From contig NZ_JAGINW010000001.1 in NCBI RefSeq assembly GCF_017876405.1, positions 3,237,203-3,301,202 of the forward strand: 64,000 nucleotides of DNA, written 5' to 3'. Made by a program: the position numbers and the translations under genes. Source of the stretch: Kibdelosporangium banguiense. GTDB taxonomy: Bacteria > Actinomycetota > Actinomycetes > Mycobacteriales > Pseudonocardiaceae. A model generated the notes under the pieces. It ran no database searches. It had not been told where the DNA came from and saw only the letters and a program-made list of their open reading frames with translations. Shown piece after piece: positions 1 through 10,126 of this stretch. Each line of letters begins with the position of its first letter. Positions within the stretch are counted from its first letter, which is position 1.

Positions 1-2
1 GC

Positions 3-173
3 GAGCAGCTCGCGGCTCTCGCGGAGGCCGAGGGACGCTCCACGCAGGAGATCCTCCGCCTCGCACTCAACGAACGCTGGTCGAAACTGCACAAGCAGCA
101 GCAGATCGGTGACGTGCTCGAACGTATCCTGCCCCGCTACCAAGGCCTGCTCGACAGACTCGGAACCGGGTGA
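3..173 (+). CDS. CopG/RHH-like antitoxin, 3' part
   Basis: The last 56 codons of a gene entering from the left edge. The visible protein starts EQLAALAEAEGRSTQEILRL, which fits the two helices of a ribbon-helix-helix fold. It ends in a second, charged and helical segment that would contact a toxin. The gene stops 27 bases before a Doc-like gene on the same strand, the usual antitoxin-toxin order. By family, such proteins bind the toxin and repress the shared promoter. The DNA-binding beta strand lies outside the window, so the assignment rests on the helix pattern and the neighbour. Confidence 0.6.
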   Translation, partial: EQLAALAEAEGRSTQEILRLALNERWSKLHKQQQIGDVLERILPRYQGLLDRLGTG

Positions 174-200
174 TCCAGTCACGCACGGTATAAGTCTCCC

Positions 201-581
201 GTGATCACCTACCTGGACGCCAGCGACTTACTCGTCTTGGCGGCGGCGGTGACCGGGGGAGATCTGGTGGTGCGTGACCTCGGTCTGCTCGACTCCGCCG
301 CACACCGCCCACAGGCGACTGTCCTGGGCGTGGAGGCGTACAGCAGCCTCTGGCTCAAGGCCGCCGCACTGATGGAATCGATCATCCGCAGCCGTCCGCT
401 GGCCGAGGGCAACTGGCGCCTCGGCTGGGTCGCGGCCGTGACCTTGTGTGACATCAACGGTTACTGGGTCGACGCCGACGAGGACGCCGCCCTGAGCCTG
501 GTCCGCGAGGTCGACCGCGGCGCGATCGAGATCCCGGCCCTGGCCGCCCACCTGGAGTCGTGGGGAGTGCCGCGGAAATAA
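201..581 (+). CDS. Doc-like (Fic/Doc family) toxin with degenerate Fic motif
   Basis: A 126-residue protein of the length of death-on-curing toxins. Doc proteins phosphorylate elongation factor Tu and stall translation. The family core HxFxxGN(K)R falls at residues 65-73 and reads RPLAEGNWR: glycine 70, asparagine 71 and arginine 73 are kept, but the catalytic histidine is arginine 65 and the usual lysine is tryptophan 72. The following helix (GWVAAVTLCDINGY) matches the family well. The GTG start has no Shine-Dalgarno sequence, and TATAAG at 189-194 sits at -10 distance, so a second leaderless transcript is possible besides read-through from the antitoxin. Activity is uncertain given the lost histidine. 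Confidence 0.65.
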   Translation: MITYLDASDLLVLAAAVTGGDLVVRDLGLLDSAAHRPQATVLGVEAYSSLWLKAAALMESIIRSRPLAEGNWRLGWVAAVTLCDINGYWVDADEDAALSLVREVDRGAIEIPALAAHLESWGVPRK

Positions 582-583
582 CC

Positions 584-614
584 TTGACCTTGAGTGCACT
601 CCAGGTTCTAGCGT
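584..614 (+). promoter_or_regulatory. MerR-type promoter with operator palindrome
   Basis: TTGACC (584-589) and TAGCGT (609-614) are separated by 19 bases, the long spacer typical of MerR-controlled promoters. The spacer carries a near-perfect 20-base palindrome, ACCTTGAGTGCACTCCAGGT (587-606, one mismatched pair). The predicted transcript starts at or next to the GTG at 621, so the mRNA would be leaderless. Autoregulation by the adjacent MerR protein is inferred from this layout. Confidence 0.75.
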
Positions 615-620
615 CAGGGT

Positions 621-988
621 GTGAGTTACGCGATCGCCCAAGCTGCCGAGCGCAGCGGGTTGTCCATCGACACGCTGCGGTACTACGAACGAATCGGCCT
701 GGTGGAGCCGCCCGCCCGGGATTCCGGCGGCAGACGTGCCTACACCGACGAGGACCTGAACTGGCTGGCCTTCCTGACCAAGCTGCGCACCACCGGCATG
801 CCCATCAAGATGATGCGTGAATACGCGCAGCTGCGGATGCGGGGCGTCGGAACCGAGGCACGGCGCCGGCAGATCCTCGTCGACCAGCGCACCGACGTGC
901 TCAACCGGATAGCCGAACTGCAGGGCTGCCTGGACGCCCTGAACTACAAGATCAACCGATACGGCGAAGAGCTGCAGGAGGCCACCGC

Positions 989-992
<4 letters not shown>
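621..992 (+). CDS. MerR family transcriptional regulator
   Basis: A 123-residue one-component regulator. The N-terminal winged helix-turn-helix is clear ([20 protein letters not shown], residues 3-22) and is followed by the [16 protein letters not shown] wing. A dimerisation helix follows (about residues 80-115). There are no cysteine ligands for metal, so it belongs with the non-metal MerR proteins that sit beside oxidoreductases. The GTG start is chosen because it directly follows the 19-base-spacer promoter. Its end overlaps the next gene by ATGA, so regulator and reductase are co-transcribed and translationally coupled. It probably controls its own operon. The inducer cannot be read from sequence. 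Confidence 0.88.
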
Positions 993-1963
<971 letters not shown>

Positions 1964-1979
1964 CCAGAGCGCTGCTGTG

Positions 1980-2030
1980 CCCCCAAAGTGGCTTTCGGAG
2001 CATTGAGCGCTCCCAACGCCACTTTGGGGG
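1980..2030. terminator. Bidirectional hairpin terminator
   Basis: Perfect 13-base arms, CCCCCAAAGTGGC (1980-1992) and GCCACTTTGGGGG (2018-2030), flank a 25-base loop. The hairpin lies between two convergent genes, the reductase ending at 1963 and the protease ending at 2073, so it can serve both. There is no long U tract, as is common in actinomycetes. Confidence 0.75.
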
Positions 2031-2072
2031 CACCTCCTTTCGCACTGGCGGAAGGACGTGCAGCGTGCGGGA

Positions 2073-5000
2073 CTACTTGATTGCGTAGGCGCGGGTGATG
2101 GTTTCGGTCACTGTGTTGCCGTCGAAGTCGCGGGCGGTCGCACGTAGGGATGCGAAGTCCGGTCCGCCGGCGGGCAGGTCGAGGCGGTCGCCCTGGACCT
2201 GGACGCGTTGCCAGGTTTTGCCTTCGTCGAAGGAGATCTCCACCGAGACGTCACGGATCCGGGACTGCCGCGAACCTGGCTGGTGCACGGCGGTTACCTT
2301 GCCGGACAAGGGTTTTCCGGCGACGGCTGTGTTGTGGGCGTCGAGGGGGAGGTCGAACCGGACGTCGAGCAGGGGCAGTGCGGTCCGGTCGTTGTTGCCG
2401 CCCCAGGTGGTGAAGGTCCACTCCGCGCGGGTCCTGGTGGACAGAGGCGGCGCCATGGTCTCGGACTGCGGCCGGTTGGCGTCGGCGATCAGCGTGTACT
2501 TGCCGGGGCCACGTGGGATGGGGAACATGCCCAGCGCGGGCCGGTCGTCGCGGCGGCCGATTTCCTTGCCGTCCTTCAACAGTACTGTGCTGCCGAGGTT
2601 GGTGCGGTCGAACATGCTCGCGGTCGCGGGGTCACTGTCGGCGAACATCGGGATCGACAGGTTGATCCGGTCGCCCTGCCGGTACGCCCACGGCAGCGGT
2701 TTGCCGTCCTGCCGGGAGCTCGGCGTTGTGGTCAGCTCCGGGCCGAACGGGGCCTTGAACATGTGCGTCGCCCGTCGCTCTCCCGGCTTGAGCAACACCG
2801 GTGGTGTTGTCTCGCCGCCGAAGTCGGCCTGATCGGTGAAGCCCGCGGCCGAGTACAGCATGAGCGCCGCATTTGGTGACACGTAGTCGATCCGCTGCTG
2901 CGGCCACTTCGTCTCGACGTCGGCGTTCGCGATCATGCCGCCCGTGTCGATCACGGCGGGCTGGTATCGGTATGTGCCCTTGGGCAGCGTGTCGTTGAAC
3001 TGCCGGTCGAACCGGCCGAGCCCGTCCTTGCGGAACCGGAAGTCGTGCCCGGTCGGCAGGGTGCCCTTCACCGAGCCGGCGACGAAGTACGCGATCGGGC
3101 TGTTCGGCCGGCCGGTGAGGGTCAGTTCGACCGGCCGCTGCTTCAGCAGGTTCTGAACGGCCTCCACATCGGACGGGTTGTAGGCCATGATCGTGCTCAA
3201 CGCGGGCGGCGGACTGCCCTCCAGCTCATGGGTGGGCAGGAAGAACGACACCACCGCGCGTGCGCCCTTGGCCTTCAGCAACTCGATCCCGCTGAACACC
3301 TGCCCCTTGGGCGGGTAGTTCGGCGTGGCCCAGTCGTTGGGCCTGATCAGGGCGATCGCGCCGGTCAGGTCACCCGCCTTGTTGATCGTCTCCGCGTCCG
3401 CCTCGCCGACATCGACCACGCGTGCGGTCAGTTTTCCTTGGAAGTCAAGGTCGTACGGCACGTATGTGCTGTTGGAGCCGAATTCGAACCCTCCAGGACC
3501 GTCCACGTTGACCACTGCCCACGGGTGCGTCCAGTAGGTCGTTGTCTCAAGACTCAGGCCTCGCATCTGGTGCCCGCCGACGGCGTACATGTTCTCGGGC
3601 GGACCGCCGCCACTGAGCACAGCCGCGCCGCGCTTCGGACCGTCTTCATCCACATCGGACAGAACGCCGACGCCGCCGCCGGCTCCCGGCCGGGCTTCGG
3701 GGTCATCGATCCCGACAGTGATCTTCTTGCCTTGCTTGGTGTCCACAGTCACCGCGGTGTTGCCGGAAACCTGAACCGGCAACGCGAACAGGGTCGAGGC
3801 GAACGACGGGTCGACGATCCGGCCAAGCGCGCGGTAGCGTCCGGCCGGGAGCTCGAACGTCGCCGCACCAGTTCGCGTGATCATCCCGTCCGAGACGCCT
3901 GTCTCCTCATTCTGGACAATCACCAGCGACTGGAGCGGATCGCCTTCCCGCGACGGGACGTTGACGGTCAAGGTGTTCTTGTCGCCCAGGAAGTTAGCGG
4001 TCACCGGCGTGTTGAGCACGACATCGCCGGCCTGCGCGCGCAGCAAACCGGACTGCGCGCCTGCAGGCTTCGCACCGGCGCGCGCGGTGACAGTAACCGT
4101 CGCGCTCGACTTCGCAGGCACCGTGACGGTCTTGTCCGTGGCGAACAGGTTTGCCGGCACACCATCCAGGCTCAGCGTGAGCTGCACCGGGGTGGGGCCG
4201 TCATTGACGTACGAGATCTTCCGGCCGGCGTCCTGCTTGCCCCACAGGTTGCCGAATCCGAGCACACCTTCCGCGCGAACCTGCTGCGAGACACCGCGAG
4301 CGATGTCCAGACGGCCGGAGCCCTGCGCGAACGAGCTGATGCCAGGCAAGCGTTTGGCTGAGCCGATCAGGGTGTTCTTGATCTGCTCGCCGGTCCACGC
4401 CGGGTGCTGTCCAGCCAGGATCGCCGCAGCACCCGCGACGTGCGGCGTCGCCATGGAGGTACCGGAGATCCGGGTGTACTGCTCGTTGATCGACTGCTCG
4501 GTCAACGTGCCTGCCGCGCGGGCGGCGACGATGTCCGTTCCCGGTGCGGCGATCTCCGGCTTCAGGCCGTAATCGCCGACGCGCGGGCCTTGGCTGGAGG
4601 ACACGCTCAGCTCGTCGGACTTGGTCACGTTCGCGACCGTGAGCGCGCGGTCCGCACTGCCGGGCGAGCCGACCGTCTCTGGTGAACCGGAGTTCCCAGC
4701 CGCGATCACGAACAACGCGCCGCTGGACTCCGACAGCTCGTTCACGACCTGCGACATCAGGTCGGTGCCGTCGGTCGGGCTGCCGCCGAGACTCATGTTC
4801 ACGACCTTGGCCCCGTTCTCCACGGCCCAGCGCATGCCGTTGATGATCCAGTCTTCCTGGCCACCGAACTCGCCGAGGACCTTGCCCACCAGCAGCCGCG
4901 CACCCGGCGCGACACCGGCGTACTTGCCGCCCGAAGCCGCACCGGTACCCGCGATAGTGCTGGCAACGTGGGTTCCGTGGCCCACTGTGTCCCGGTCGCC

Positions 5001-5657
5001 CTCGCCCGTGAAGTCCATCACGGCATCCACTTTGGACTTGAGATCCGGGTGGTTCGCGTCGTATCCGGTGTCCAGAACGGCGACTTTCACGCCGTCCGCC
5101 CGGAAACCCTGGTGCCAGGCCTGCGGCGCACCGATCTGCTTCACGCTCTGGTCGAGCGTCGCCCGGACCCGGCCGTTCAGCCAGATCTTCTGCTCCCCGG
5201 CGACCCGGTTCGGCGCACTCCAGGTCTTCGCGGCCTCCGCTTTGGGAATGTCCACAGCCTGCAGGTTGCTTGCCAGCCTGCTCACGCCACCGGTCACAAT
5301 CGTCGGCACATTCGGCTCGTGCTCGTCGTCGTAACCCTGCTGCACAAGCCCAGTAACGTCGAACAAGCGCTTGTCTAGCTTGTTCTCCGTCAACCGCGAG
5401 ACAGCGTCATCAGGCACGACATAGTCATGCCCATTCAACTGGTACTGCCAGTACCGGATGTGCTTGCGGCCCTCGGCCATCCGCACCCCGGCCACCCGCT
5501 CGCCTCGCACAGTCACACGATCACCCGTGATCAACGTGACCGTCCCCAGCTCACCGGCGGCCGCCGTAGGCGTGGGTTCCGCCGCGCCTGCCGGTGTCAC
5601 CGCCAACCCAGTGACGAACAGCGCGGCTGTCAGGACCGCGCATTGCTTTCTGCCCAC
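2073..5657 (-). CDS. Secreted S8 (subtilisin-like) serine protease with PA domain
   Basis: A 1194-residue exported protease. A signal peptide covers about residues 1-26 (AGAA cleavage region), followed by a propeptide region. The peptidase domain spans about residues 180-435, with catalytic Asp196 (VAVLDTGYD), His227 (GHGTHVAS) and Ser401 (SGTSMATPHVAG), and oxyanion Asn322 (AAGNSG). A protease-associated insert is recognisable around DLTGAIALIRP and ELLKAKGARAVVSFF. The C-terminal half is beta-rich, as in the large actinobacterial S8 proteins. The GTG start has GAGGGA five bases upstream. It probably degrades extracellular protein. It is monocistronic and convergent with the reductase gene. 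Confidence 0.93.
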   Translation of the reverse strand: MGRKQCAVLTAALFVTGLAVTPAGAAEPTPTAAAGELGTVTLITGDRVTVRGERVAGVRMAEGRKHIRYWQYQLNGHDYVVPDDAVSRLTENKLDKRLFDVTGLVQQGYDDEHEPNVPTIVTGGVSRLASNLQAVDIPKAEAAKTWSAPNRVAGEQKIWLNGRVRATLDQSVKQIGAPQAWHQGFRADGVKVAVLDTGYDANHPDLKSKVDAVMDFTGEGDRDTVGHGTHVASTIAGTGAASGGKYAGVAPGARLLVGKVLGEFGGQEDWIINGMRWAVENGAKVVNMSLGGSPTDGTDLMSQVVNELSESSGALFVIAAGNSGSPETVGSPGSADRALTVANVTKSDELSVSSSQGPRVGDYGLKPEIAAPGTDIVAARAAGTLTEQSINEQYTRISGTSMATPHVAGAAAILAGQHPAWTGEQIKNTLIGSAKRLPGISSFAQGSGRLDIARGVSQQVRAEGVLGFGNLWGKQDAGRKISYVNDGPTPVQLTLSLDGVPANLFATDKTVTVPAKSSATVTVTARAGAKPAGAQSGLLRAQAGDVVLNTPVTANFLGDKNTLTVNVPSREGDPLQSLVIVQNEETGVSDGMITRTGAATFELPAGRYRALGRIVDPSFASTLFALPVQVSGNTAVTVDTKQGKKITVGIDDPEARPGAGGGVGVLSDVDEDGPKRGAAVLSGGGPPENMYAVGGHQMRGLSLETTTYWTHPWAVVNVDGPGGFEFGSNSTYVPYDLDFQGKLTARVVDVGEADAETINKAGDLTGAIALIRPNDWATPNYPPKGQVFSGIELLKAKGARAVVSFFLPTHELEGSPPPALSTIMAYNPSDVEAVQNLLKQRPVELTLTGRPNSPIAYFVAGSVKGTLPTGHDFRFRKDGLGRFDRQFNDTLPKGTYRYQPAVIDTGGMIANADVETKWPQQRIDYVSPNAALMLYSAAGFTDQADFGGETTPPVLLKPGERRATHMFKAPFGPELTTTPSSRQDGKPLPWAYRQGDRINLSIPMFADSDPATASMFDRTNLGSTVLLKDGKEIGRRDDRPALGMFPIPRGPGKYTLIADANRPQSETMAPPLSTRTRAEWTFTTWGGNNDRTALPLLDVRFDLPLDAHNTAVAGKPLSGKVTAVHQPGSRQSRIRDVSVEISFDEGKTWQRVQVQGDRLDLPAGGPDFASLRATARDFDGNTVTETITRAYAIK

Positions 5658-5811
5658 TTGGTTCCCTCAGGTAGATGACGCCGGCCCCCACGGCCGGCTA
5701 CATCTGCTCACGACACGTGACCCACTGAGGTTGCATGGTTGGTTACACAAGGTTCGCCGCGATCGTGGCGCTGGTTCTCAGCTGGAAAGCTGCCTGCTTG
5801 TTCTTGCTCGC

Positions 5812-6075
5812 TCACTCTGGACCTGCCGTCCCAACCGTCGGTGGTCGGACCCTGTACCCGCCGTCGGCAAGGTCCCCCAAGACCCGGCACAGTGGCGGCG
5901 CGTCCTGGACCCATACCGGCTCGTTTTCTGTACCCGGCTCGGGCAGGCTCAGGACACCGCGGATTGCCCAGACGGGGTCTCCCGCGAACGTCCAGAAGAC
6001 GACCGTTGGGCAGAACGGGCTGGCGTCGGCAGGCATAGGGGCTCTGTAGGCCAGTCCGGTTCCGTCGCGGAACAA
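5812..6075 (-). CDS. Small hypothetical protein (uncertain)
   Basis: An 87-codon frame starting with TTG, with a further Met at codon 14. It keeps mostly G/C third positions and encodes a plausible composition (VVFWTFAGDPVWAIRGVLSL), unlike the overlapping plus-strand frame. I do not recognise a family. It may be an intact small gene or the end of a decayed one, because it abuts the broken TPR gene. The rest of 5658-6083 holds the protease promoter region and a short GCCGGCC/GGCCGGC hairpin (5680-5698), and nothing else I can support. Confidence 0.3.
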   Translation of the reverse strand: MFRDGTGLAYRAPMPADASPFCPTVVFWTFAGDPVWAIRGVLSLPEPGTENEPVWVQDAPPLCRVLGDLADGGYRVRPPTVGTAGPE

Positions 6076-6083
6076 CCCGAAGG

Positions 6084-6752
6084 TTGCTCACGGCAACGGG
6101 TGAACTCTCCCAGCTTGCCGGTTGGGTGGCGAGTGATGCGGGCCGCCTGGCAGATGCTCAACGGATTTATCTCTCCGGAGCGTCGGCGGCGGAGACGGCG
6201 GGAAACGCTCCACTGGTGGCTCAACTGTTTTCGACGCTGAGCTACCAGCTGGCGAACAACGGGAACCCGGCGGATGCGTTGCTACTTGCCAGGTCCGCGG
6301 TAAAGGGAGTCAAAGAAGCTACACCCCTGGTTGAGACGCTGCTGTTGGAACGGGTGGCGTGGGCAAGTGCCAAAGCCCAAGACGGGGAATCCGCGCTCCG
6401 GGCGTTGGATGCGGTAGACGACGCGTACGAGCGACGGTCGCCGGGCATCCCTGAATCAGAGTGGGTTTATTGGCTCAACAGAGCTGAAATCGACGTGATG
6501 GCAGGACGCGTCCTGATCGAGTTGCGGGAGCCGGGCAAGGCGGAACCGCTGCTGTCCGGCGCGGTTGCCGACTACCCGGAGGAGCATTCCCGGGAAGTGG
6601 CTCTCTACCTCACGTGGCTGGCGGAGTCATACGAACGGGCGGGGGCTCTTGACGCCGCCAGGCAGACTCTGGGCCGCGTTCGTGAGTTCGCGTCGCGTAT
6701 GCCGTCTGCGCGGACCGACGACCGTGTTCGGCACGTGGAAGCCCTGGTGTAG
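6084..6752 (+). pseudogene. C-terminal TPR part of an XRE-type regulator, 5' end missing
   Basis: The frame encodes 222 residues of helical repeats, beginning LTATGELSQLAGWVASDAGR. This matches the C-terminal tetratricopeptide half of the common actinomycete regulators that carry an N-terminal Cro/C1-type helix-turn-helix and then TPR repeats. The DNA-binding half and the first repeats (roughly 180-200 residues) are absent. Upstream sequence in this strand does not encode them, and the only start is a TTG with no ribosome site. It is best read as a truncated remnant, possibly still expressed as a small helical protein. Confidence 0.65.
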
Positions 6753-6760
6753 AACGCGGC

Positions 6761-7213
6761 TTACGCCATCAGCTGTGCTGCGATGGTTGCTCCTAGTTCC
6801 CAGCAGGATTCGAGGTCCTGCTTGCCTGGTGGGCCTTTCACGTCCACCGGTGCGAATGCCTTTTCCCAGCCTAGAGCTGCTGTGATGGTCTCGATGGCGC
6901 GGATTGCTCCCTCGGTGCCTTCGTTGCCGTGGATGTAGAGGCCGTAGGGGCGGCCGCGGGTGGAGTCCAGGCAGGGGTAGTAGATCTGGTCGAAGAAGTG
7001 TTTCAGGGCACCGGACATGTAGCCGATGTTGGCGGGGGTGCCGAGGATGTAGGCGTCGGCTTCGAGGGCGTCGGCGGCCGACGCTGTCAGGGCGGGGCGC
7101 CGGGCGACGTCGACCTCGGTTATCTCGGGGTCGGTCGCGCCGGACACCACTGCTTCGAACATGGCCTGCATGCCTGGTGAGGGTGTGTGGTGCACGATCA
7201 GCAGGCGGGCCAT
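6761..7213 (-). CDS. Flavodoxin-family NAD(P)H-dependent reductase
   Basis: A 150-residue soluble flavoprotein. The first strand and phosphate-binding loop (MARLLIVHHTPSPGMQAMFEAV) and the GTPANIGYMSGALKHFFDQ segment are typical of flavodoxin/NADPH-dependent FMN reductase-like proteins. It would bind FMN and shuttle electrons or reduce quinones. A much longer upstream frame exists, but the ATG at 7213 begins exactly at the conserved first strand. It is the last gene of a minus-strand run and starts two bases after the phosphomutase stop. The electron partner is unknown. Confidence 0.85.
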   Translation of the reverse strand: MARLLIVHHTPSPGMQAMFEAVVSGATDPEITEVDVARRPALTASAADALEADAYILGTPANIGYMSGALKHFFDQIYYPCLDSTRGRPYGLYIHGNEGTEGAIRAIETITAALGWEKAFAPVDVKGPPGKQDLESCWELGATIAAQLMA

Positions 7214-7215
7214 GG

Positions 7216-8862
7216 TCAGGCTCCCAACAACGCGGAGATCTCGGTTCGTAGCGTTGCCAGACGCTTGTCTGCGCTTGTGCGGGCTGCTGGCAGGCCGTCG
7301 GCTGCTGGTGAGACGACTTCCAGGTATGCCTTGAGTTTTGGTTCTGTGCCGGATGGGCGGATGATCACGCGAACGCCGGAACCGGTGAATCGCAGGACGT
7401 CGGCCTGGGGGAACAAGTCCTCGACTGCCACCGCGACACCGGCCAGCGTGGTGGGTGGGGAAGATCGCAGTTGGGACATCAGCCTGCCGATGAGCGGCAA
7501 CTCGGTGACGCGCAACGAAACCTGGTCGGTGAGGTGCACGCCGTGCTTGGTGGCCAGATCGTCGAGGACGTCGACCAGTGTCCGGCCTGAAGCCTTCAAG
7601 GAGGCGGCCAGATCGCAGGCGACGATTGCCGCTGAGATGCCGTCCTTGTCCCGCACGTAGTTCGGGTCGACGCAGTTGCCGAGTGCTTCCTCGTACGCGA
7701 AAACCAGTCCTGTGCCGGCGCCGTCGCCTGCGCGGACTAGCCATTTGAAGCCGGTCAGGGTTTCGTCGTACCTTGCTCCGTAGCCGGCGGCGATTGCGCT
7801 GAGCAGGGATGAGGACACGATTGTGGTGGCTACCAGGCGATCCGTCTGACTGTCTGAAGTGGACAGTATGTACTCGCCTAGCAGGGCGCCGGTTTCGTCG
7901 CCGCGCAGCATTCGCCAGTGGCCGTCCTGCTTTATTCCCAGGGCGCAGCGGTCTGCGTCCGGGTCGAGGGCGATGGCGAGGTCTGCGTCGTGTGAGGCGG
8001 CTGTGGCCAGCAGCAAGTCGGCCGCGCCTGGCTCTTCGGGGTTCGGGAACGACACGGTGGGGAACGCCGGGTCCGGCTCGGCCTGTTCGGGTACCAGGTG
8101 TATGTCGGTGAAACCGGCCTGCTGCAAGGCTTCCAGTGCGGGTTTGCCGCCGACGCCGTGCATCGGTGTCAGGACGACCTTCAGATCGCGCGACGCGCTC
8201 CGAGGCAGCGTGGCCACGCGTGCGAAGTAGGCGGCTACGATGTCGTCACGGGTGGTGGGCATGACTTCGATCCGTGGCACGGAAACAGCCGGGGGTGCGT
8301 CCCTGATCGCGGCTTCGATCAGACGGTCGTCCGGGGGGACGATCTGCGTGCCGGATGCGTCGTACAGCTTGTAACCGTTGTCCGCAGGGGGATTGTGCGA
8401 CGCCGTGATCTGGATTCCCGCGACTGCTCCCAGGTGACGGACTGCGAACGCGGTGATCGGCGTCGGCAACGGGCCGTCCAGCTGGCAGACCTGGAAACCG
8501 GCCGCGGCCAGCACGCCCACCACGTCACGGAAGAACTCGGCGGAGCCGTTGCGGGCGTCCCGGCCTACAACAACCAGGCCGCCTGAGTGTCCTTTGTGGG
8601 CAAGCCAGGTCGCCACGCCGTATGTCGTCCGGACGACCACGGATCGGTTTATTCCGTTGACTCCGGCCCGGACTGGGCCACGCAGCCCGGCTGTGCCGAA
8701 CGTCAGGGGCCCGGCCATCCGGTCCTCGAGCTCGGCCAGCGCGTTCGGTGCCCCGCCCATTGCCTGGGCGAGCACCTGCTGGAGTTCGACCCGTGCGGCC
8801 GGTTCGACGTCGTCGGCTATCCAGCGAAAGGTCCGGTCCCGCAGTTCAGGCGTCAGCCTCAC
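7216..8862 (-). CDS. pmmB: Phospho-sugar mutase (phosphoglucomutase/phosphomannomutase)
   Basis: A 548-residue alpha-D-phosphohexomutase, the usual length for the PgcA/PmmB type. It interconverts hexose- or pentose-1- and -6/5-phosphates through a phosphoserine. Visible signatures are the active-site loop [14 protein letters not shown] with Ser155, the metal loop DPDADR (300-305), the sugar-binding GDETG (321-325) and the C-terminal phosphate loop RPSGTEPK. The GTG start overlaps the PNP stop (GTGA). Pairing with PNP suggests use on ribose/deoxyribose-1-phosphate released from nucleosides. The same pair occurs in mycobacteria (deoD-pmmB), which supports the symbol. Confidence 0.93.
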   Translation of the reverse strand: MRLTPELRDRTFRWIADDVEPAARVELQQVLAQAMGGAPNALAELEDRMAGPLTFGTAGLRGPVRAGVNGINRSVVVRTTYGVATWLAHKGHSGGLVVVGRDARNGSAEFFRDVVGVLAAAGFQVCQLDGPLPTPITAFAVRHLGAVAGIQITASHNPPADNGYKLYDASGTQIVPPDDRLIEAAIRDAPPAVSVPRIEVMPTTRDDIVAAYFARVATLPRSASRDLKVVLTPMHGVGGKPALEALQQAGFTDIHLVPEQAEPDPAFPTVSFPNPEEPGAADLLLATAASHDADLAIALDPDADRCALGIKQDGHWRMLRGDETGALLGEYILSTSDSQTDRLVATTIVSSSLLSAIAAGYGARYDETLTGFKWLVRAGDGAGTGLVFAYEEALGNCVDPNYVRDKDGISAAIVACDLAASLKASGRTLVDVLDDLATKHGVHLTDQVSLRVTELPLIGRLMSQLRSSPPTTLAGVAVAVEDLFPQADVLRFTGSGVRVIIRPSGTEPKLKAYLEVVSPAADGLPAARTSADKRLATLRTEISALLGA

Positions 8863-9662
8863 GCGCGGATCACCAGTTCACGCAACAACTTGCCCATCTG
8901 TGCGGCGGAGCGCTGGCCGGCCTCGAGCACCTCGATGTGGTTCAGCGGCTCGCCGGTGAGGCCCGCGGCCAGGTTGGTGACCAGCGACAGGCCGAACACC
9001 TCCACACCGGCCGCGCGGGCGGCGATGGCCTCCAGCACGGTCGACATGCCGACCAGGTCCGCGCCCATGGTCTGCAGCATCCGGATCTCGGCAGGGGTCT
9101 CGAAGTGCGGCCCCGGCAGACCTGCGTAGACGCCCTCCTGCAGCGACGGGTCGATGCTCCGCGCCACCTCGCGCAGCCGTGACGAGTACAGGTCCGTCAG
9201 GTCCACGAACTGCGCGCCGATCAACGGTGACGTCGCGGTCAGGTTCAGGTGGTCGCTGATCATCACCGGCTGGCCGACGGTGAAGCCCTGCCGCATGCCA
9301 CCGGCCGCGTTGGTGAGCACGATCGTCCGGCAACCGGCGGCCGCGGCCGTGCGTACGCCGTGCACGACCTGGCCGACCGAGTGGCCCTCGTACCGGTGTG
9401 TCCGGCCGAGCAGCAACAACACCCGCTTCTCGCCCACCTCGATCGAGCGGATCGCCCCACCGTGGCCCTCCACCACCGGCGGGGTGAAGCCGGGCAGGTC
9501 GCTCATGGCGACCTCGGTCCCGGTGCCGATCTCGTCGGCCGCGGGGCGCCAGCCGGAGCCGAGCACCACGGCCAGGTCGTGGGTCGCGGTGGCTGTCCGC
9601 TCGGCCAGCGCCTCGGCGGCCGCTGTCGCGAGAGCCTGTGTGTCTTGTTTCGTACCGGTCAC
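8859..9662 (-). CDS. punA: Purine nucleoside phosphorylase
   Basis: A 267-residue trimeric-type PNP. It cleaves (deoxy)inosine and (deoxy)guanosine with phosphate to the base and (deoxy)ribose-1-phosphate in purine salvage. Signatures are VVLGSGW (phosphate loop), [27 protein letters not shown] and the GMSTVLEA purine-site segment, followed by the VTNLAAGL loop. The GTG start overlaps the upstream ABA4-like gene by four bases, and its stop overlaps the phosphomutase start, so the cluster is translationally coupled. Confidence 0.95.
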   Translation of the reverse strand: MTGTKQDTQALATAAAEALAERTATATHDLAVVLGSGWRPAADEIGTGTEVAMSDLPGFTPPVVEGHGGAIRSIEVGEKRVLLLLGRTHRYEGHSVGQVVHGVRTAAAAGCRTIVLTNAAGGMRQGFTVGQPVMISDHLNLTATSPLIGAQFVDLTDLYSSRLREVARSIDPSLQEGVYAGLPGPHFETPAEIRMLQTMGADLVGMSTVLEAIAARAAGVEVFGLSLVTNLAAGLTGEPLNHIEVLEAGQRSAAQMGKLLRELVIRA

Positions 9663-10111
9663 GGCCGCGAGCCTACGTCAACCGGCAAACGCTCCCTTGT
9701 CGACTTGCGGGCCGCGCGGACGATCAGGAAGACCAGGAAACCGATCGGTGCGAACAGGATCGTGACGATCAGTATCGGGACCGTCACCAACGGATGGACG
9801 CCGAGCCGGCTGCTCTCCAGGTAGATCCACCGGCCCATGAACAGGTCGAACGCGATGATGTGCGCCCACACCAGCGTGGCCGCGCCGCCGTCGGCCATCG
9901 CGGACTGCAGTCCCGACAGGGTCGGTCCGGTCACCAATGGCAACAGATCGGCCAACCGGGGGACTGCGATCACGAGATAGAGCAGCGCCACCGGTGCCGC
10001 GATCAGCGGGGAACCGATCACCCGCGCTGTCCACGACCACCGCGGCGCCACGATCATCAACGCCCAGAACGGCGCCGCGAGGTAGAAGCTGAGCTGAAAG
10101 AGAAACGACAT
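9659..10111 (-). CDS. ABA4-like (DUF4281) membrane protein
   Basis: A 150-residue integral membrane protein with four predicted helices (about residues 8-25, 30-50, 75-95 and 108-132). The [18 protein letters not shown] segment is diagnostic of the ABA4-like/DUF4281 family. The plant member is needed for neoxanthin formation; bacterial roles are not established. It lies between a second membrane protein and PNP, overlaps PNP by four bases, and begins 15 bases after the upstream stop. Its start is the ATG at 10111. Confidence 0.8.
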   Translation of the reverse strand: MSFLFQLSFYLAAPFWALMIVAPRWSWTARVIGSPLIAAPVALLYLVIAVPRLADLLPLVTGPTLSGLQSAMADGGAATLVWAHIIAFDLFMGRWIYLESSRLGVHPLVTVPILIVTILFAPIGFLVFLIVRAARKSTRERLPVDVGSRP

Positions 10112-10126
10112 CCCACATCCTCCACA

